From Oscillospiraceae bacterium (lineage in GTDB: Bacteria > Bacillota_A > Clostridia > Oscillospirales > WRJC01), in contig WQXD01000177.1 in NCBI GenBank assembly GCA_009785015.1, positions 1 to 7,836 on the forward strand: DNA of 7,836 bases. The letters run 5' to 3'. Positions 1 through 6,739 of the stretch are shown here, in pieces. A model generated the notes under the pieces. It searched no databases. It was not told the DNA's origin and saw only the letters and a list, made by a program, of their open reading frames with translations. The number at the start of each line of letters is the position of its first letter. The first letter of the stretch is position 1. The position numbers were made by a program, and so were the translations under genes.

Positions 1-10
1 AAAAATATAC

Positions 11-38
11 ATCGGTATAATCCGATTATTCCGATTAT
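11..38 (+). promoter_or_regulatory. possible promoter/operator upstream of the glycyl radical operon
   Basis: A consensus -10 hexamer TATAAT (16-21) is framed exactly by an inverted repeat, ATCGG (11-15) and CCGAT (22-26). The right half also belongs to a perfect 9-base tandem direct repeat TCCGATTAT (21-29 and 30-38), which gives a third CCGAT at 31-35. A repeat wrapped round a -10 box is the usual geometry of a repressor site. The matching -35 would lie left of the window and cannot be checked. It may serve the activase operon or something to the left. The regulator is unknown. Confidence 0.35.
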
Positions 39-122
39 ATCACATAAACGCGGTTTTTGCAAGATTTATTTGCCGGTACGGAAAATTTACAAAAAAGTCT
101 TTAATTTTTTTCGCCCATGGGG

Positions 123-128
123 TATAAT
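123..128 (+). promoter_or_regulatory. candidate -10 box for the activase operon
   Basis: A perfect TATAAT lies 24 bases before the preferred activase start at 153. It would put transcription initiation near 135 and leave a leader of about 18 bases containing the G-rich run at 137-144 as ribosome binding site. No convincing -35 is present: the hexamer at the right distance, about 100-105, reads TTTAAT. The ATG at 117 lies upstream of this -10 and would not be on such a transcript, which argues against it as the start. Confidence 0.35.
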
Positions 129-152
129 AATTTTACGGGGGGCGGCCGCTAT

Positions 153-1043
153 ATGGAAATAACGGGAAAAATTTTCAACATACAGAGATTTTCGATCTAC
201 GACGGGCCGGGGGCGCGGACCGTGGTGTTTTTTTCGGGGTGCAATTTAAAATGCGCCTGGTGCCACAACCCGGAATCCGTTTCAAACCGGCAGCAGCTCA
301 AATTCAATTTTGAGCAGTGCATTTTATGCGGCAGGTGTTTTGAGCTGTGTGAAAGAGGGGCGCACAAACTAAAAGACGGCGCGCATATATTGGACAGGAG
401 CAAATGCGAAGCGTGCGGCAGGTGCGCGGGGGAATGCTGGGCCGAGGCGCTTGTCCCGGTGTGCCGCGGGGTGACCGTGCCCGAGCTCGAAAAATCGATC
501 AAAACAGATGAGCCCTATTTCAAAAATTCCGGCGGCGGGGTCACTTTTTCGGGCGGCGAGCCCATGCTGCAAGCCGATTTTCTGCGCGAAATTTTAAAAG
601 TTTGCAAAACTTCAAAAATCCACACCGCCGTAGATACCGCCGGAGCGGTGGAATTCGAGGCATTTGAAAAAATTATGCCGTTTTGCGATCTGTTTTTATA
701 CGACGTAAAAACATACGACGCAAACCTGCACAAAAAACTGACGGGAGTATCAAACAAACTGATACTCGAAAATTTGAAAAGGCTCGCGGCGGTTTCAAAA
801 GTTTTGGTGCGAGTGCCGGTCATTGCCGGCGCAAACGGAAATATCGGCGAAATGGAAGCCATCGCGAAATTTTTAAAAGAAACAGACATAAACCGATGCG
901 AGCTTCTCCCATATCACAAATTCGGCGAGGGGAAATATATATCCCTCGGGATGCCCTATGAAAATATATTCGAAGAGCCGCGCGGGGTCCTGATGGATGA
1001 GATAAGAGCTTTGTTTTGCGCGAATGATATAAACGTAATGTAA
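153..1043 (+). CDS. glycyl radical enzyme activase (radical SAM, PFL-activase family)
   Basis: This radical SAM protein uses S-adenosylmethionine and a [4Fe-4S] cluster to make a 5'-deoxyadenosyl radical, which abstracts hydrogen from the glycine of its partner enzyme. Counting from the ATG at 153 (296 residues), the SAM cluster motif CNLKCAWC has Cys30, 34 and 37. Two ferredoxin-like clusters follow: CxxCxxCxxxC at 56-66 and at 85-95. The SAM-binding SGGEP motif is at 133-137. The two extra clusters are usual in activases of dehydratase, decarboxylase and lyase glycyl radical enzymes and absent from the pyruvate formate-lyase activase itself. An in-frame ATG at 117 would add 12 residues, but it has a T-rich upstream region and lies before a possible -10. 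The ATG at 153 has a G-rich run (137-144) at suitable spacing. The gene is 28 bases from its presumed substrate protein, in one operon. Confidence 0.93.
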   Translation: MEITGKIFNIQRFSIYDGPGARTVVFFSGCNLKCAWCHNPESVSNRQQLKFNFEQCILCGRCFELCERGAHKLKDGAHILDRSKCEACGRCAGECWAEALVPVCRGVTVPELEKSIKTDEPYFKNSGGGVTFSGGEPMLQADFLREILKVCKTSKIHTAVDTAGAVEFEAFEKIMPFCDLFLYDVKTYDANLHKKLTGVSNKLILENLKRLAAVSKVLVRVPVIAGANGNIGEMEAIAKFLKETDINRCELLPYHKFGEGKYISLGMPYENIFEEPRGVLMDEIRALFCANDINVM

Positions 1044-1071
1044 ATATATTGAGTAAAGAGAGGAAAAAGCC

Positions 1072-3264
1072 ATGGCAAAAACAGTGAAAATGTTAAACGA
1101 GGAAAAAGTCGCGCTGTCGCCTTTGTACGAAGAAAGGATCAAGGCGCTGTGCCGCGACAAGCAGAAAATCAACGAAGAAAAAATAAAAGCCTTGGGCAGC
1201 ATCAATATCGACGACCACGGCTTTGTGTATTTCCCCGATTTCAAGTTTGTGCCCGAAGTAAAAAGAGATTACGGCAAAGTGACGGGAATGTACGAAATAG
1301 GTGTGAATTTCAGGAGATTTTTAAACGAAAGCCCCCAGTACACCAACAAAAACAGCGCGCTCGGCGGGGCGTGGATAAGCTATCTGGCAGCTTGGGTGCC
1401 CATGGGCATCGCCCCGGCCGATTATCCCCATGACTTGAAAAAAATCTGGGACAAATACAAGATAACGCAGCCGGGGTTCGGCGCGATGAACCACTGCGCG
1501 GGGGATATGGAGACGGGCCTGAAATTGGGCTGGAAGGGCCTGCTTGAGAAGATAAGGTATTACCGGAAGTTCAACAGCCCCGCCGACACGACGTTTTACG
1601 ACGGCGAGGAACAGCTTGTGCTCGGAATTATCGAATGGGTGCAGAAAATCGCCTCCCACGCAAAACAACTCGCAGAAAGCGAGCAGGACGCGAACGCCAG
1701 AAACAACCTGGCCGAAATAGCCGAAATAAACGAAAAGCTGGCAAAAAAACCGCCCGAAACAATGCGGGAGGCCTGCCAGTTCATCGCGCATTTCCAGAGC
1801 GTGGACAGAATGTATTTCGCGGGGGGCGCCCTGGATCAACTGGATGAAAAGCTCCGCCCTTATTATGAAAGGGATATAAAAGCCGGAAGGCTGACCGATG
1901 AGCAGGCCGTTTGGTATATTGCCAGCGTGTTTTTCAACGACACGCATTATTCGCAGATTGCGGGCCTTTCGCCCGACGGCTCGCGCGATATGACCTCAAG
2001 GCTCTCCTTTATAATCTTGGACGCCATGCACCATATCAAAATCCCGGTGAATCTGGCCCTGAGGCTGCACGACAAAGTGAACAAAACATTGCTGAAGAGG
2101 TCCCTCGAATATATGATCGAGGACGGCTCGGGCGTGTGCTATTCGTGCAATATAGGCTGCGAGGAAGGGTACGCCAAAAACGGCTACGCCCCCGCCTTGG
2201 GCCGGATGAGGGCAAAAGTGGGCTGCAACTGGGTCGCCGTTCCGGGCCGGGAATATCCGCTGCAGGACGTCACCAGGGTGAACATGGCGCAGGCGCTGAT
2301 TTTCGCTTTGGCCGATATACGAAAAGAAAAAAAGTACGCCATGGAAGCCTTATTCGGCAGATTCGCGTTTCACCTGAAAAAAATGGTGGACAGCATACTC
2401 GCGGGTTTTGACAGGCATTTCGAGGTCATCTCGAAAAATATGCCCGAAATCGTGTATAACCTTTTTATGCACGGGCCGGTTGAGCGCGGCTTAAACTGCG
2501 CGGAGGGCGGCGTGGACATAATGAACTTCAACATAGACGGGATAGCTTTGGCGACTGTCGCCGATTCATTTGCCGCCGTCGAACAAAGGGTCGTCAATGA
2601 AAAGAAACTGAGCTTTGAGGAACTGTTTGAGGTTTTGGACGCGAATTTCGAGGGTAGGGAAAATATACGGCTGATGCTGAAAAATATAAAAAGGTTCGGC
2701 GACCCCGATTCGCCCGCGGTTTTCTGGGCTGAAAAAATCAGGGACGAATTCGTGAAGCTCTGCCGGCAAAACACGCCGAAACACAAAATAAAGATAATTC
2801 CGGGACTGTTTTCCCACGGGGATGTGTATTCCTACGGCAAAAACACGAAGGCCACCCCGAACGGAAGGTTCGCAGGCGAACCGATATCGCACTCAAATGA
2901 ACCCGACCCCGGATTCGCGAGGGGATTGGACAGCTTTTCGCCCTCGCTCAAGGCCACCGCAGTCGCGAAATTACAGGCGGGTTACGGCAATTCCGCCCCG
3001 CTCCATTTGGACATCGACACGAATATGCTGTCAAAAAACGGCGGTATAGACGCGCTTATTGCGCTGCTGCACGCGCACAACCATATGGGCGGCACTTTAG
3101 TCAACATGAACTGCCTGAGCGAGCAAAAATTGATGGAAGCCCACAATGACCCCGCGAGCCACCCGGATTTGGTTGTGAGGGTGACCGGATATTCGGCGTT
3201 TTTCGCCTCTTTGTCAAAAGAATACAGGCAGCAGATAATAGACAGGTTCCTTTCGTCGAAGTGA
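1072..3264 (+). CDS. glycyl radical enzyme of unassigned subfamily (PFL-like)
   Basis: This is a 730-residue glycyl radical enzyme, shorter than most dehydratase-type members (about 780-850). The C-terminal glycyl radical motif RVTGYSAFF (703-711) places the radical on Gly706. A PFL-like domain fills most of the rest. The active-site cysteine is probably Cys385. The stretch VGCNWVAVPGREYPLQD...NM (383-405) matches in spacing the family pattern VGCVEPxxPGK...HD...NM, and Cys385 lies 321 residues before Gly706, close to the roughly 315-332 of known members. The CxE glutamate of dehydratases, decarboxylases and choline TMA-lyase is Trp387 here. The usual ADGxSP-like segment near the C terminus is also altered (605-613, ISHSNEPDP). 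The ribosome binding site GAGAGG (1058-1063) precedes the ATG by 8 bases. Its operon partners are the activase upstream and the dehydrogenase downstream. Family membership is clear; substrate and reaction type are unknown. No microcompartment genes are seen. Confidence 0.93.
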   Translation: MAKTVKMLNEEKVALSPLYEERIKALCRDKQKINEEKIKALGSINIDDHGFVYFPDFKFVPEVKRDYGKVTGMYEIGVNFRRFLNESPQYTNKNSALGGAWISYLAAWVPMGIAPADYPHDLKKIWDKYKITQPGFGAMNHCAGDMETGLKLGWKGLLEKIRYYRKFNSPADTTFYDGEEQLVLGIIEWVQKIASHAKQLAESEQDANARNNLAEIAEINEKLAKKPPETMREACQFIAHFQSVDRMYFAGGALDQLDEKLRPYYERDIKAGRLTDEQAVWYIASVFFNDTHYSQIAGLSPDGSRDMTSRLSFIILDAMHHIKIPVNLALRLHDKVNKTLLKRSLEYMIEDGSGVCYSCNIGCEEGYAKNGYAPALGRMRAKVGCNWVAVPGREYPLQDVTRVNMAQALIFALADIRKEKKYAMEALFGRFAFHLKKMVDSILAGFDRHFEVISKNMPEIVYNLFMHGPVERGLNCAEGGVDIMNFNIDGIALATVADSFAAVEQRVVNEKKLSFEELFEVLDANFEGRENIRLMLKNIKRFGDPDSPAVFWAEKIRDEFVKLCRQNTPKHKIKIIPGLFSHGDVYSYGKNTKATPNGRFAGEPISHSNEPDPGFARGLDSFSPSLKATAVAKLQAGYGNSAPLHLDIDTNMLSKNGGIDALIALLHAHNHMGGTLVNMNCLSEQKLMEAHNDPASHPDLVVRVTGYSAFFASLSKEYRQQIIDRFLSSK

Positions 3265-3303
3265 AAATAAAAAAAATATATAAACATATCAGGAGGAAAA
3301 AAC

Positions 3304-4341
3304 ATGAAAGCGGCGGTATATCAGGATATAGACAAAATTGAGGTACAGGAAGCGGATACTCCGGTTTGCGACGATGAAAGCATATTGATGCGCGTGAAGG
3401 CTTGCGCGGTATGCGGGTCGGACGTGAGGATTTTTCATCACGGCAACAACAGGGTCGTCCCCCCTCAGATAATCGGGCACGAGATGTCGGGGATTATAGA
3501 GAGCGTGGGCAAAAACGTAAAAGGCTTTGTCCCCGGCGACAGGATAGCGGTGGGAGCGGATGTGCCGTGCGGGGAATGTATTTTTTGTAAATCCGGAATA
3601 GGCAACAACTGCCAGATCAATTATGCGATGGGTTATCAGTTCCCGGGCGGGTTCGCCGAATATGTCTGCCTGAACAGGACGGTGGTCAGCTACGGGCCCG
3701 TCACGAAAATTCCGGACCATGTGAGCTACGACGAAGCGGCGCTCGCCGAACCGCTCGGCTGCGTCATAAACGCGCTCGAGCTCTCAGGGGTGAGAATCGG
3801 CGACACGTTTGTTTTGATAGGGGCGGGGCCCATAGGTTTAATGCTAATGAATGTGGCGAAAATGATGGGCGCCTGCAAGGTGATTGTGATCGAGCTGGTA
3901 AAGCCCAGGCTTGAAATTGCCAAAAAATTCGGGGCGGACGTCTGTATCTGCCCGGCGGAGGAAGACGCGGTGACACGCGTGCTCGAAGAGACGGGCGGGC
4001 TCGGCGCGGATATAGTATATACGGCGAACTCGGTTCCCTCCACTCAGGCGGACGCCCTGAAAATGGCCAAAAACAGGGGAAGGGTATGCTTTTTCGGCGG
4101 GCTCAGCAAGGACAGGGCCGAAGTCACGGTCAACACCAATATGATACACTACAAAGAATTGTTCGTCCACGGGGCGCACGGGTCGATGCCCGTCCACCAC
4201 ATGAAAGCCGTAGGCCTTATTTCCTCCGGCAAAATCGACATAAAAAAATTCCTCTCGCATAAACTTCCCCTTGAAAATATACGCGAAGGTTTCAGGATCG
4301 CCGAAAGCTACGAAGGCCTGAGAGTGGTAATCAACCCGTGA
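3304..4341 (+). CDS. zinc-dependent medium-chain alcohol/polyol dehydrogenase
   Basis: This 345-residue member of the medium-chain dehydrogenase/reductase superfamily resembles the sorbitol/threonine dehydrogenase group and has full family length. The catalytic zinc ligands are Cys37 (in CAVCGSD) and the His59-Glu60 pair, with Glu149 in AEPLGC. A structural zinc site is formed by Cys89, 92, 95 and 103. The Rossmann glycine motif GAGPIG is at 173-178. An acidic residue, Glu197, ends the second strand (VIVIE), which favours NAD(H) over NADP(H). A perfect AGGAGG (3291-3296) lies 7 bases before the ATG. It is third in the operon, 39 bases after the glycyl radical enzyme. By analogy with other such operons it could reduce an aldehyde or ketone product and regenerate NAD+, or it could prepare the substrate by oxidation. 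Its exact substrate cannot be told from sequence. Confidence 0.93.
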   Translation: MKAAVYQDIDKIEVQEADTPVCDDESILMRVKACAVCGSDVRIFHHGNNRVVPPQIIGHEMSGIIESVGKNVKGFVPGDRIAVGADVPCGECIFCKSGIGNNCQINYAMGYQFPGGFAEYVCLNRTVVSYGPVTKIPDHVSYDEAALAEPLGCVINALELSGVRIGDTFVLIGAGPIGLMLMNVAKMMGACKVIVIELVKPRLEIAKKFGADVCICPAEEDAVTRVLEETGGLGADIVYTANSVPSTQADALKMAKNRGRVCFFGGLSKDRAEVTVNTNMIHYKELFVHGAHGSMPVHHMKAVGLISSGKIDIKKFLSHKLPLENIREGFRIAESYEGLRVVINP

Positions 4342-4363
4342 TCAAAACTCCTAAAAATATGGC

Positions 4364-4384
4364 GGCGGGAGCAGAGCTCCCGCC
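4364..4384. repeat. perfect GC-rich hairpin between operon and WG-repeat gene
   Basis: GGCGGGAGC (4364-4372) and GCTCCCGCC (4376-4384) form a perfect 9-bp stem with a 3-base loop, 22 bases after the dehydrogenase stop. On the plus strand no T-run follows, so it is not a standard terminator for the operon. On the minus strand it is followed by ATATTTTTAG. It could stabilise the 3' end of the operon mRNA, weakly terminate antisense transcription, or be a REP-like dispersed palindrome. It sits immediately before the next start codon. Confidence 0.6.
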
Positions 4385-4389
4385 CTGCG

Positions 4390-5886
4390 ATGGTGGTGAA
4401 AACGATGTGCGCGTGTGAATCAATAACGGCCAAATGGTACAGTAAAATTTTTAGCATTATTCTATCAATATTTTTATTGGCATCAATGTTCGCCGTAACA
4501 GTCAGAGCGCGTTCGGATATAACCGTAAAAGAAATCACATCGGGATTGGGGTACGAAAGTATCGGCAATTTCTCCGAAGGATTGGCCATTGTATGGCAAA
4601 ACAACAAAAGCGGTTTTATCGACAAAACGGGAAAACTTGTTGTCCCTTGCGTTTATGATAAAGCCGAATCTTTCATCGGGGGAATTGCGCGCGTGGAGAT
4701 AGGCGGAAAATGTAATTACATAGGTGAATCAGGCAAATTCTTGATAACGGTTGAATACGATGAAGTCGGTGATTTTTCAGATGGAATGGCTTGGATAAGA
4801 AAAGGTGAAAAATACGGATATATCGACAAAACGGGAGAACTTGTCATACCTATGATTTATGATTTCTATAATAATGAATGGATGAATGTTTGTGATTTCG
4901 CCGAAGGCTTGGCCGCTGTCAGCATTGAAGGCAAATGCGGTTTTATCGACAAAACCGGGGAACTTGTCATACCTGCAATATATGACGGCGATTTTTGGGG
5001 TGGCGAATGGGCGCGTTATTTCCCTAAATTCGACGATGGGATAGTCCGTGTCACAAAAGACGGAAACGCGGGTTGTATTGACAAAACAGGAAAAGTTGTT
5101 ATTGCGTTTGAATATGACTGGCTGGGAAATAGCTGGACGGGGTTTTTCTGCGAAGGATTGGGGCGTATTTATAAATATGATGAAGATGGAAACAGAAAAA
5201 CCGGATTCATTGACAAAAACGGCAATGTTGTCGTGCCGTTGGGATATTATGATATGATATCGGATTTTAACGGTACATTGGCGTATGTTGAAATTTACAA
5301 TCAGGGCGGCGCCTATATTGACAAAACCGGAAAGCTTGTCACCCCGTTTGGATATTACGCCGACCAATGGAGCGAGCATTTTTACGCCCCTGCTTTTGAG
5401 GGTATGACGATTGCTCTGCAAAAAGACGGCGGATTTGTTTTCCTTGACGAAAAAGGCAGCGTTATCGGGCCATATAGCGAAATAAATCCTTTTTCATATG
5501 GACTTGCGTATGTCAACAGCGAAAATATTCACGGATTTATTGACAAAAAGGGGAATTTAATTATTCCAACGGGAGATTATGATTCGGTACGTAAATTTTA
5601 CGATGGTTTGTCTTGTGTGACAAAAGACAATAAGAGCGGCTATATTGACACTAACGGTGAATTTGTCGTCCCGCTTATTTACGATTCCGTCATGGACTTC
5701 AATGAAGGTTTGGCTGTAGGGCAAAAAGACGGCAAATGGGTAATATTGGAAATCGCGGATTATTCGCTTGCTGACATATCTCCGGAAACAGGAAATTATT
5801 TCGGCGTTTTGTTTGTTCTTGTTTATACGGTTATATTGGCGATTGGAAGCATCGTTTACCGATATAAAACTGTTTCCAGACGGTAA
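4390..5886 (+). CDS. secreted/membrane-anchored WG-repeat protein
   Basis: This 498-residue protein is built of about ten WG-type repeats with the core G-[FY]-I-D-K-[TN]-G-x-[LV]-V-x-P-x-x-Y-D. Cores lie near residues 75-90, 109-124, 143-158, 184-199, 228-243, 272-288, 308-323, 350-364, 382-398 and 417-432, followed by a final half unit. Repeats 2 and 8 are the most worn. Residues 19-40 form a hydrophobic signal segment ending in VRA, a possible cleavage site. Residues 469-490 form a C-terminal membrane helix followed by RYKTVSRR. The repeat domain is therefore probably outside the cell and anchored at its C terminus. WG repeats are thought to fold as beta units and mediate binding; no enzymatic motif is visible. 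The start is uncertain: an ATG at 4405 follows GGTGGTG at good spacing, whereas the region before 4390 is a hairpin stem. No clear promoter is present, so read-through from the operon is possible. Confidence 0.88.
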   Translation: MVVKTMCACESITAKWYSKIFSIILSIFLLASMFAVTVRARSDITVKEITSGLGYESIGNFSEGLAIVWQNNKSGFIDKTGKLVVPCVYDKAESFIGGIARVEIGGKCNYIGESGKFLITVEYDEVGDFSDGMAWIRKGEKYGYIDKTGELVIPMIYDFYNNEWMNVCDFAEGLAAVSIEGKCGFIDKTGELVIPAIYDGDFWGGEWARYFPKFDDGIVRVTKDGNAGCIDKTGKVVIAFEYDWLGNSWTGFFCEGLGRIYKYDEDGNRKTGFIDKNGNVVVPLGYYDMISDFNGTLAYVEIYNQGGAYIDKTGKLVTPFGYYADQWSEHFYAPAFEGMTIALQKDGGFVFLDEKGSVIGPYSEINPFSYGLAYVNSENIHGFIDKKGNLIIPTGDYDSVRKFYDGLSCVTKDNKSGYIDTNGEFVVPLIYDSVMDFNEGLAVGQKDGKWVILEIADYSLADISPETGNYFGVLFVLVYTVILAIGSIVYRYKTVSRR

Positions 5887-5896
5887 TCCCGGTCGC

Positions 5897-5999
5897 CCGT
5901 CATCGCGAGGAGCGCAGCGACGCGGCGATCCAGAAAAAACGGCTGGATTGCTTCCCTCCACCCGCCACGTTTCACTCGCGGTCGCGGTCGCAATGACGG
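5897..5999. repeat. dispersed-repeat-like inverted element (about 103 bp)
   Basis: The ends are imperfect inverted repeats: CCGTCATCGCGA (5897-5908) and TCGCAATGACGG (5988-5999) pair at 11 of 12 positions. An inner pair, GCGATCCAG (5925-5933) and CTGGATTGC (5943-5951), pairs at 8 of 9 around an AAAAAACGG loop. This layout, with GTCAT..GCGAGG at one end and GATTGC..GCAATGAC at the other, resembles a family of short non-coding palindromic repeats I recall as common in bacterial genomes; that recognition is from memory. The right arm carries extra sequence with a tandem GCGGTC (twice). It lies 10 bases after the WG-repeat gene stop and could fold at the mRNA 3' end. Confidence 0.7.
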
Positions 6000-6181
6000 A
6001 CTGGAAAACACACCAGCAGCATGATGAAATTTGTTCTTTCAAAAGCCGCCAATTTCAAGGCTTCTCTGGTATAATTCCAAGGGTAGTGTTATAATATCAT
6101 TCAAACCTCGCGAATACCAAACAACAAGGCGGTACGCCGCTACGTTAGTGGTATAGGGTTTTTATGCAGATAATTTATATT
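6000..6181. other. non-coding stretch with two extended -10 motifs
   Basis: No gene is visible here. Two perfect extended -10 motifs of the form TGnTATAAT occur at 6067-6075 and 6087-6095, reading towards the transposase, but neither has a recognisable -35. A short GGCG-GTA-CGCC hairpin lies at 6128-6138. The only small reading frames are under 20 codons or continue the translated repeat from the left. Confidence 0.4.
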
Positions 6182-6209
6182 TTGTACACTGCCTATTTGC
6201 GATTATAAA
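6182..6209 (+). promoter_or_regulatory. probable promoter of the transposase-Nudix pair
   Basis: TTGTAC (6182-6187) and TATAAA (6204-6209) are separated by 16 bases, a fair sigma-A-type promoter 20 bases before the transposase start. A ribosome binding site AAAGGTG (6214-6220) follows, 8 bases before the ATG at 6229. The leader would be very short. An overlapping second TATAAA at 6211-6216 is too far from the -35. Confidence 0.5.
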
Positions 6210-6228
6210 TTATAAAGGTGCAAAAATC

Positions 6229-6717
6229 ATGAAAGAATTACCAGTCAGAAAGAGTATACGCCTGAAAGGGTATGATTATTCAAAAGCGGGATATTATTAT
6301 ATAACAATATGTGTGAAAAACGGACATGAGATGTTGTGGGAAGAAGAACGCAATGTAGGGGCGCGCATTGCGCGTCCGTTGTCCCAAATCGGAAGAATCG
6401 TAAAAACCGCAATCGAAAATATTTCGGAATTTTATGGGAATGTAAAAATTGACAAGTATGTAATCATGCCAAATCATATACACATAATAATGATATTACG
6501 TGAAATTGACAGCGGACGCGCAATGCGCGCCCCTACAATATCGACGATTATCAACCAAATGAAAGGGTATGTAACAAAACAGATTGGTTTTTCAATTTGG
6601 CAAAAGTTATTTTATGAGGAAATCATCAGAAACGAGGAAGCATACCGTAATATATGGCAATACATAGAAAATAATCCGGCTAAATGGGCTGAGGACGATT
6701 ATTTTGCTAAAAAGTGA
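6229..6717 (+). CDS. IS200-like / REP-associated tyrosine transposase (RAYT-like)
   Basis: This 162-residue protein of the Y1 (HUH) transposase superfamily processes single-stranded DNA hairpins. The HUH motif is in MPNHIHII, with His83 and His85. The C-terminal helix segment WQKLFYEEIIRNEEAYRNIW, followed by YIENNPAKW, matches the family's conserved end. The catalytic tyrosine is probably in this region; Tyr129 in LFYEE is my candidate, but Tyr139 or Tyr145 cannot be excluded without an alignment. The N-terminal KGYDYSKAGYYYITICV strand is also typical. Two loops, VGARIARP (43-50) and GRAMRAP (96-102), are encoded by oppositely oriented copies of one palindromic element, and the frame stays intact through both. 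It has its own likely promoter. No IS200-type end sequences were recognised, which favours a resident RAYT over a complete insertion sequence. The gene is more AT-rich than the glycyl radical operon. Confidence 0.9.
   Translation: MKELPVRKSIRLKGYDYSKAGYYYITICVKNGHEMLWEEERNVGARIARPLSQIGRIVKTAIENISEFYGNVKIDKYVIMPNHIHIIMILREIDSGRAMRAPTISTIINQMKGYVTKQIGFSIWQKLFYEEIIRNEEAYRNIWQYIENNPAKWAEDDYFAKK
6354..6378 (+). repeat. REP-like palindromic element, copy 1 (inside transposase gene)
   Basis: This 25-base GC-rich element has a near-palindromic core, CGCGCA-T-TGCGCG, extended by one G-T wobble and two G-C pairs. It lies in an otherwise AT-rich gene, and bases 6355-6378 encode VGARIARP in frame. A perfect reverse-complement copy lies at 6513-6537. 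Confidence 0.9.
6513..6537 (-). repeat. REP-like palindromic element, copy 2, inverted (inside transposase gene)
   Basis: This is an exact reverse complement of 6354-6378 over all 25 bases, with 134 bases between the copies. It is read in a different frame register from copy 1 and contributes the residues GRAMRAPT. The two copies could pair as a long stem in mRNA or single-stranded DNA, or each could fold into its own hairpin. Confidence 0.9.
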
Positions 6718-6739
6718 AACTTAATTTTATAGGAGGAAT

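Noticed and set aside
117..152. Longer activase start at ATG 117
   Set aside because: It has no ribosome binding site, sits upstream of a possible -10 at 123-128, and the extra 12 residues (MGYNNFTGGGRY) are not family-like.
1321..1947. 208-codon minus-strand open frame and similar long frames opposite the operon (873-1244, 3844-4260, 4777-5421)
   Set aside because: They lie antisense to well-supported genes, have no motifs, and arise from codon bias in the GC-rich coding strand.
2149..2169. Cys363 in IGCEEGY as the thiyl radical cysteine, which would preserve a CxE motif
   Set aside because: The following residues do not fit the family pattern, while Cys385 matches VGC...PG...D...NM spacing and the distance to Gly706. 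It is kept only as an alternative.
4342..4389. Rho-independent terminator of the glycyl radical operon
   Set aside because: The stem at 4364-4384 is strong but no T-run follows on the plus strand.
4616..5690. CRISPR-like or tandem DNA repeat array
   Set aside because: The recurring ATCGACAAAAC-type units are codons of the WG protein repeats, with unequal spacing and diverged sequence.
5768..6094. 108-codon plus-strand open frame
   Set aside because: It overlaps the end of the WG-repeat gene in another frame and then translates the non-coding repeat element (SSRGAQRRGDPE...), a typical spurious product of such repeats.
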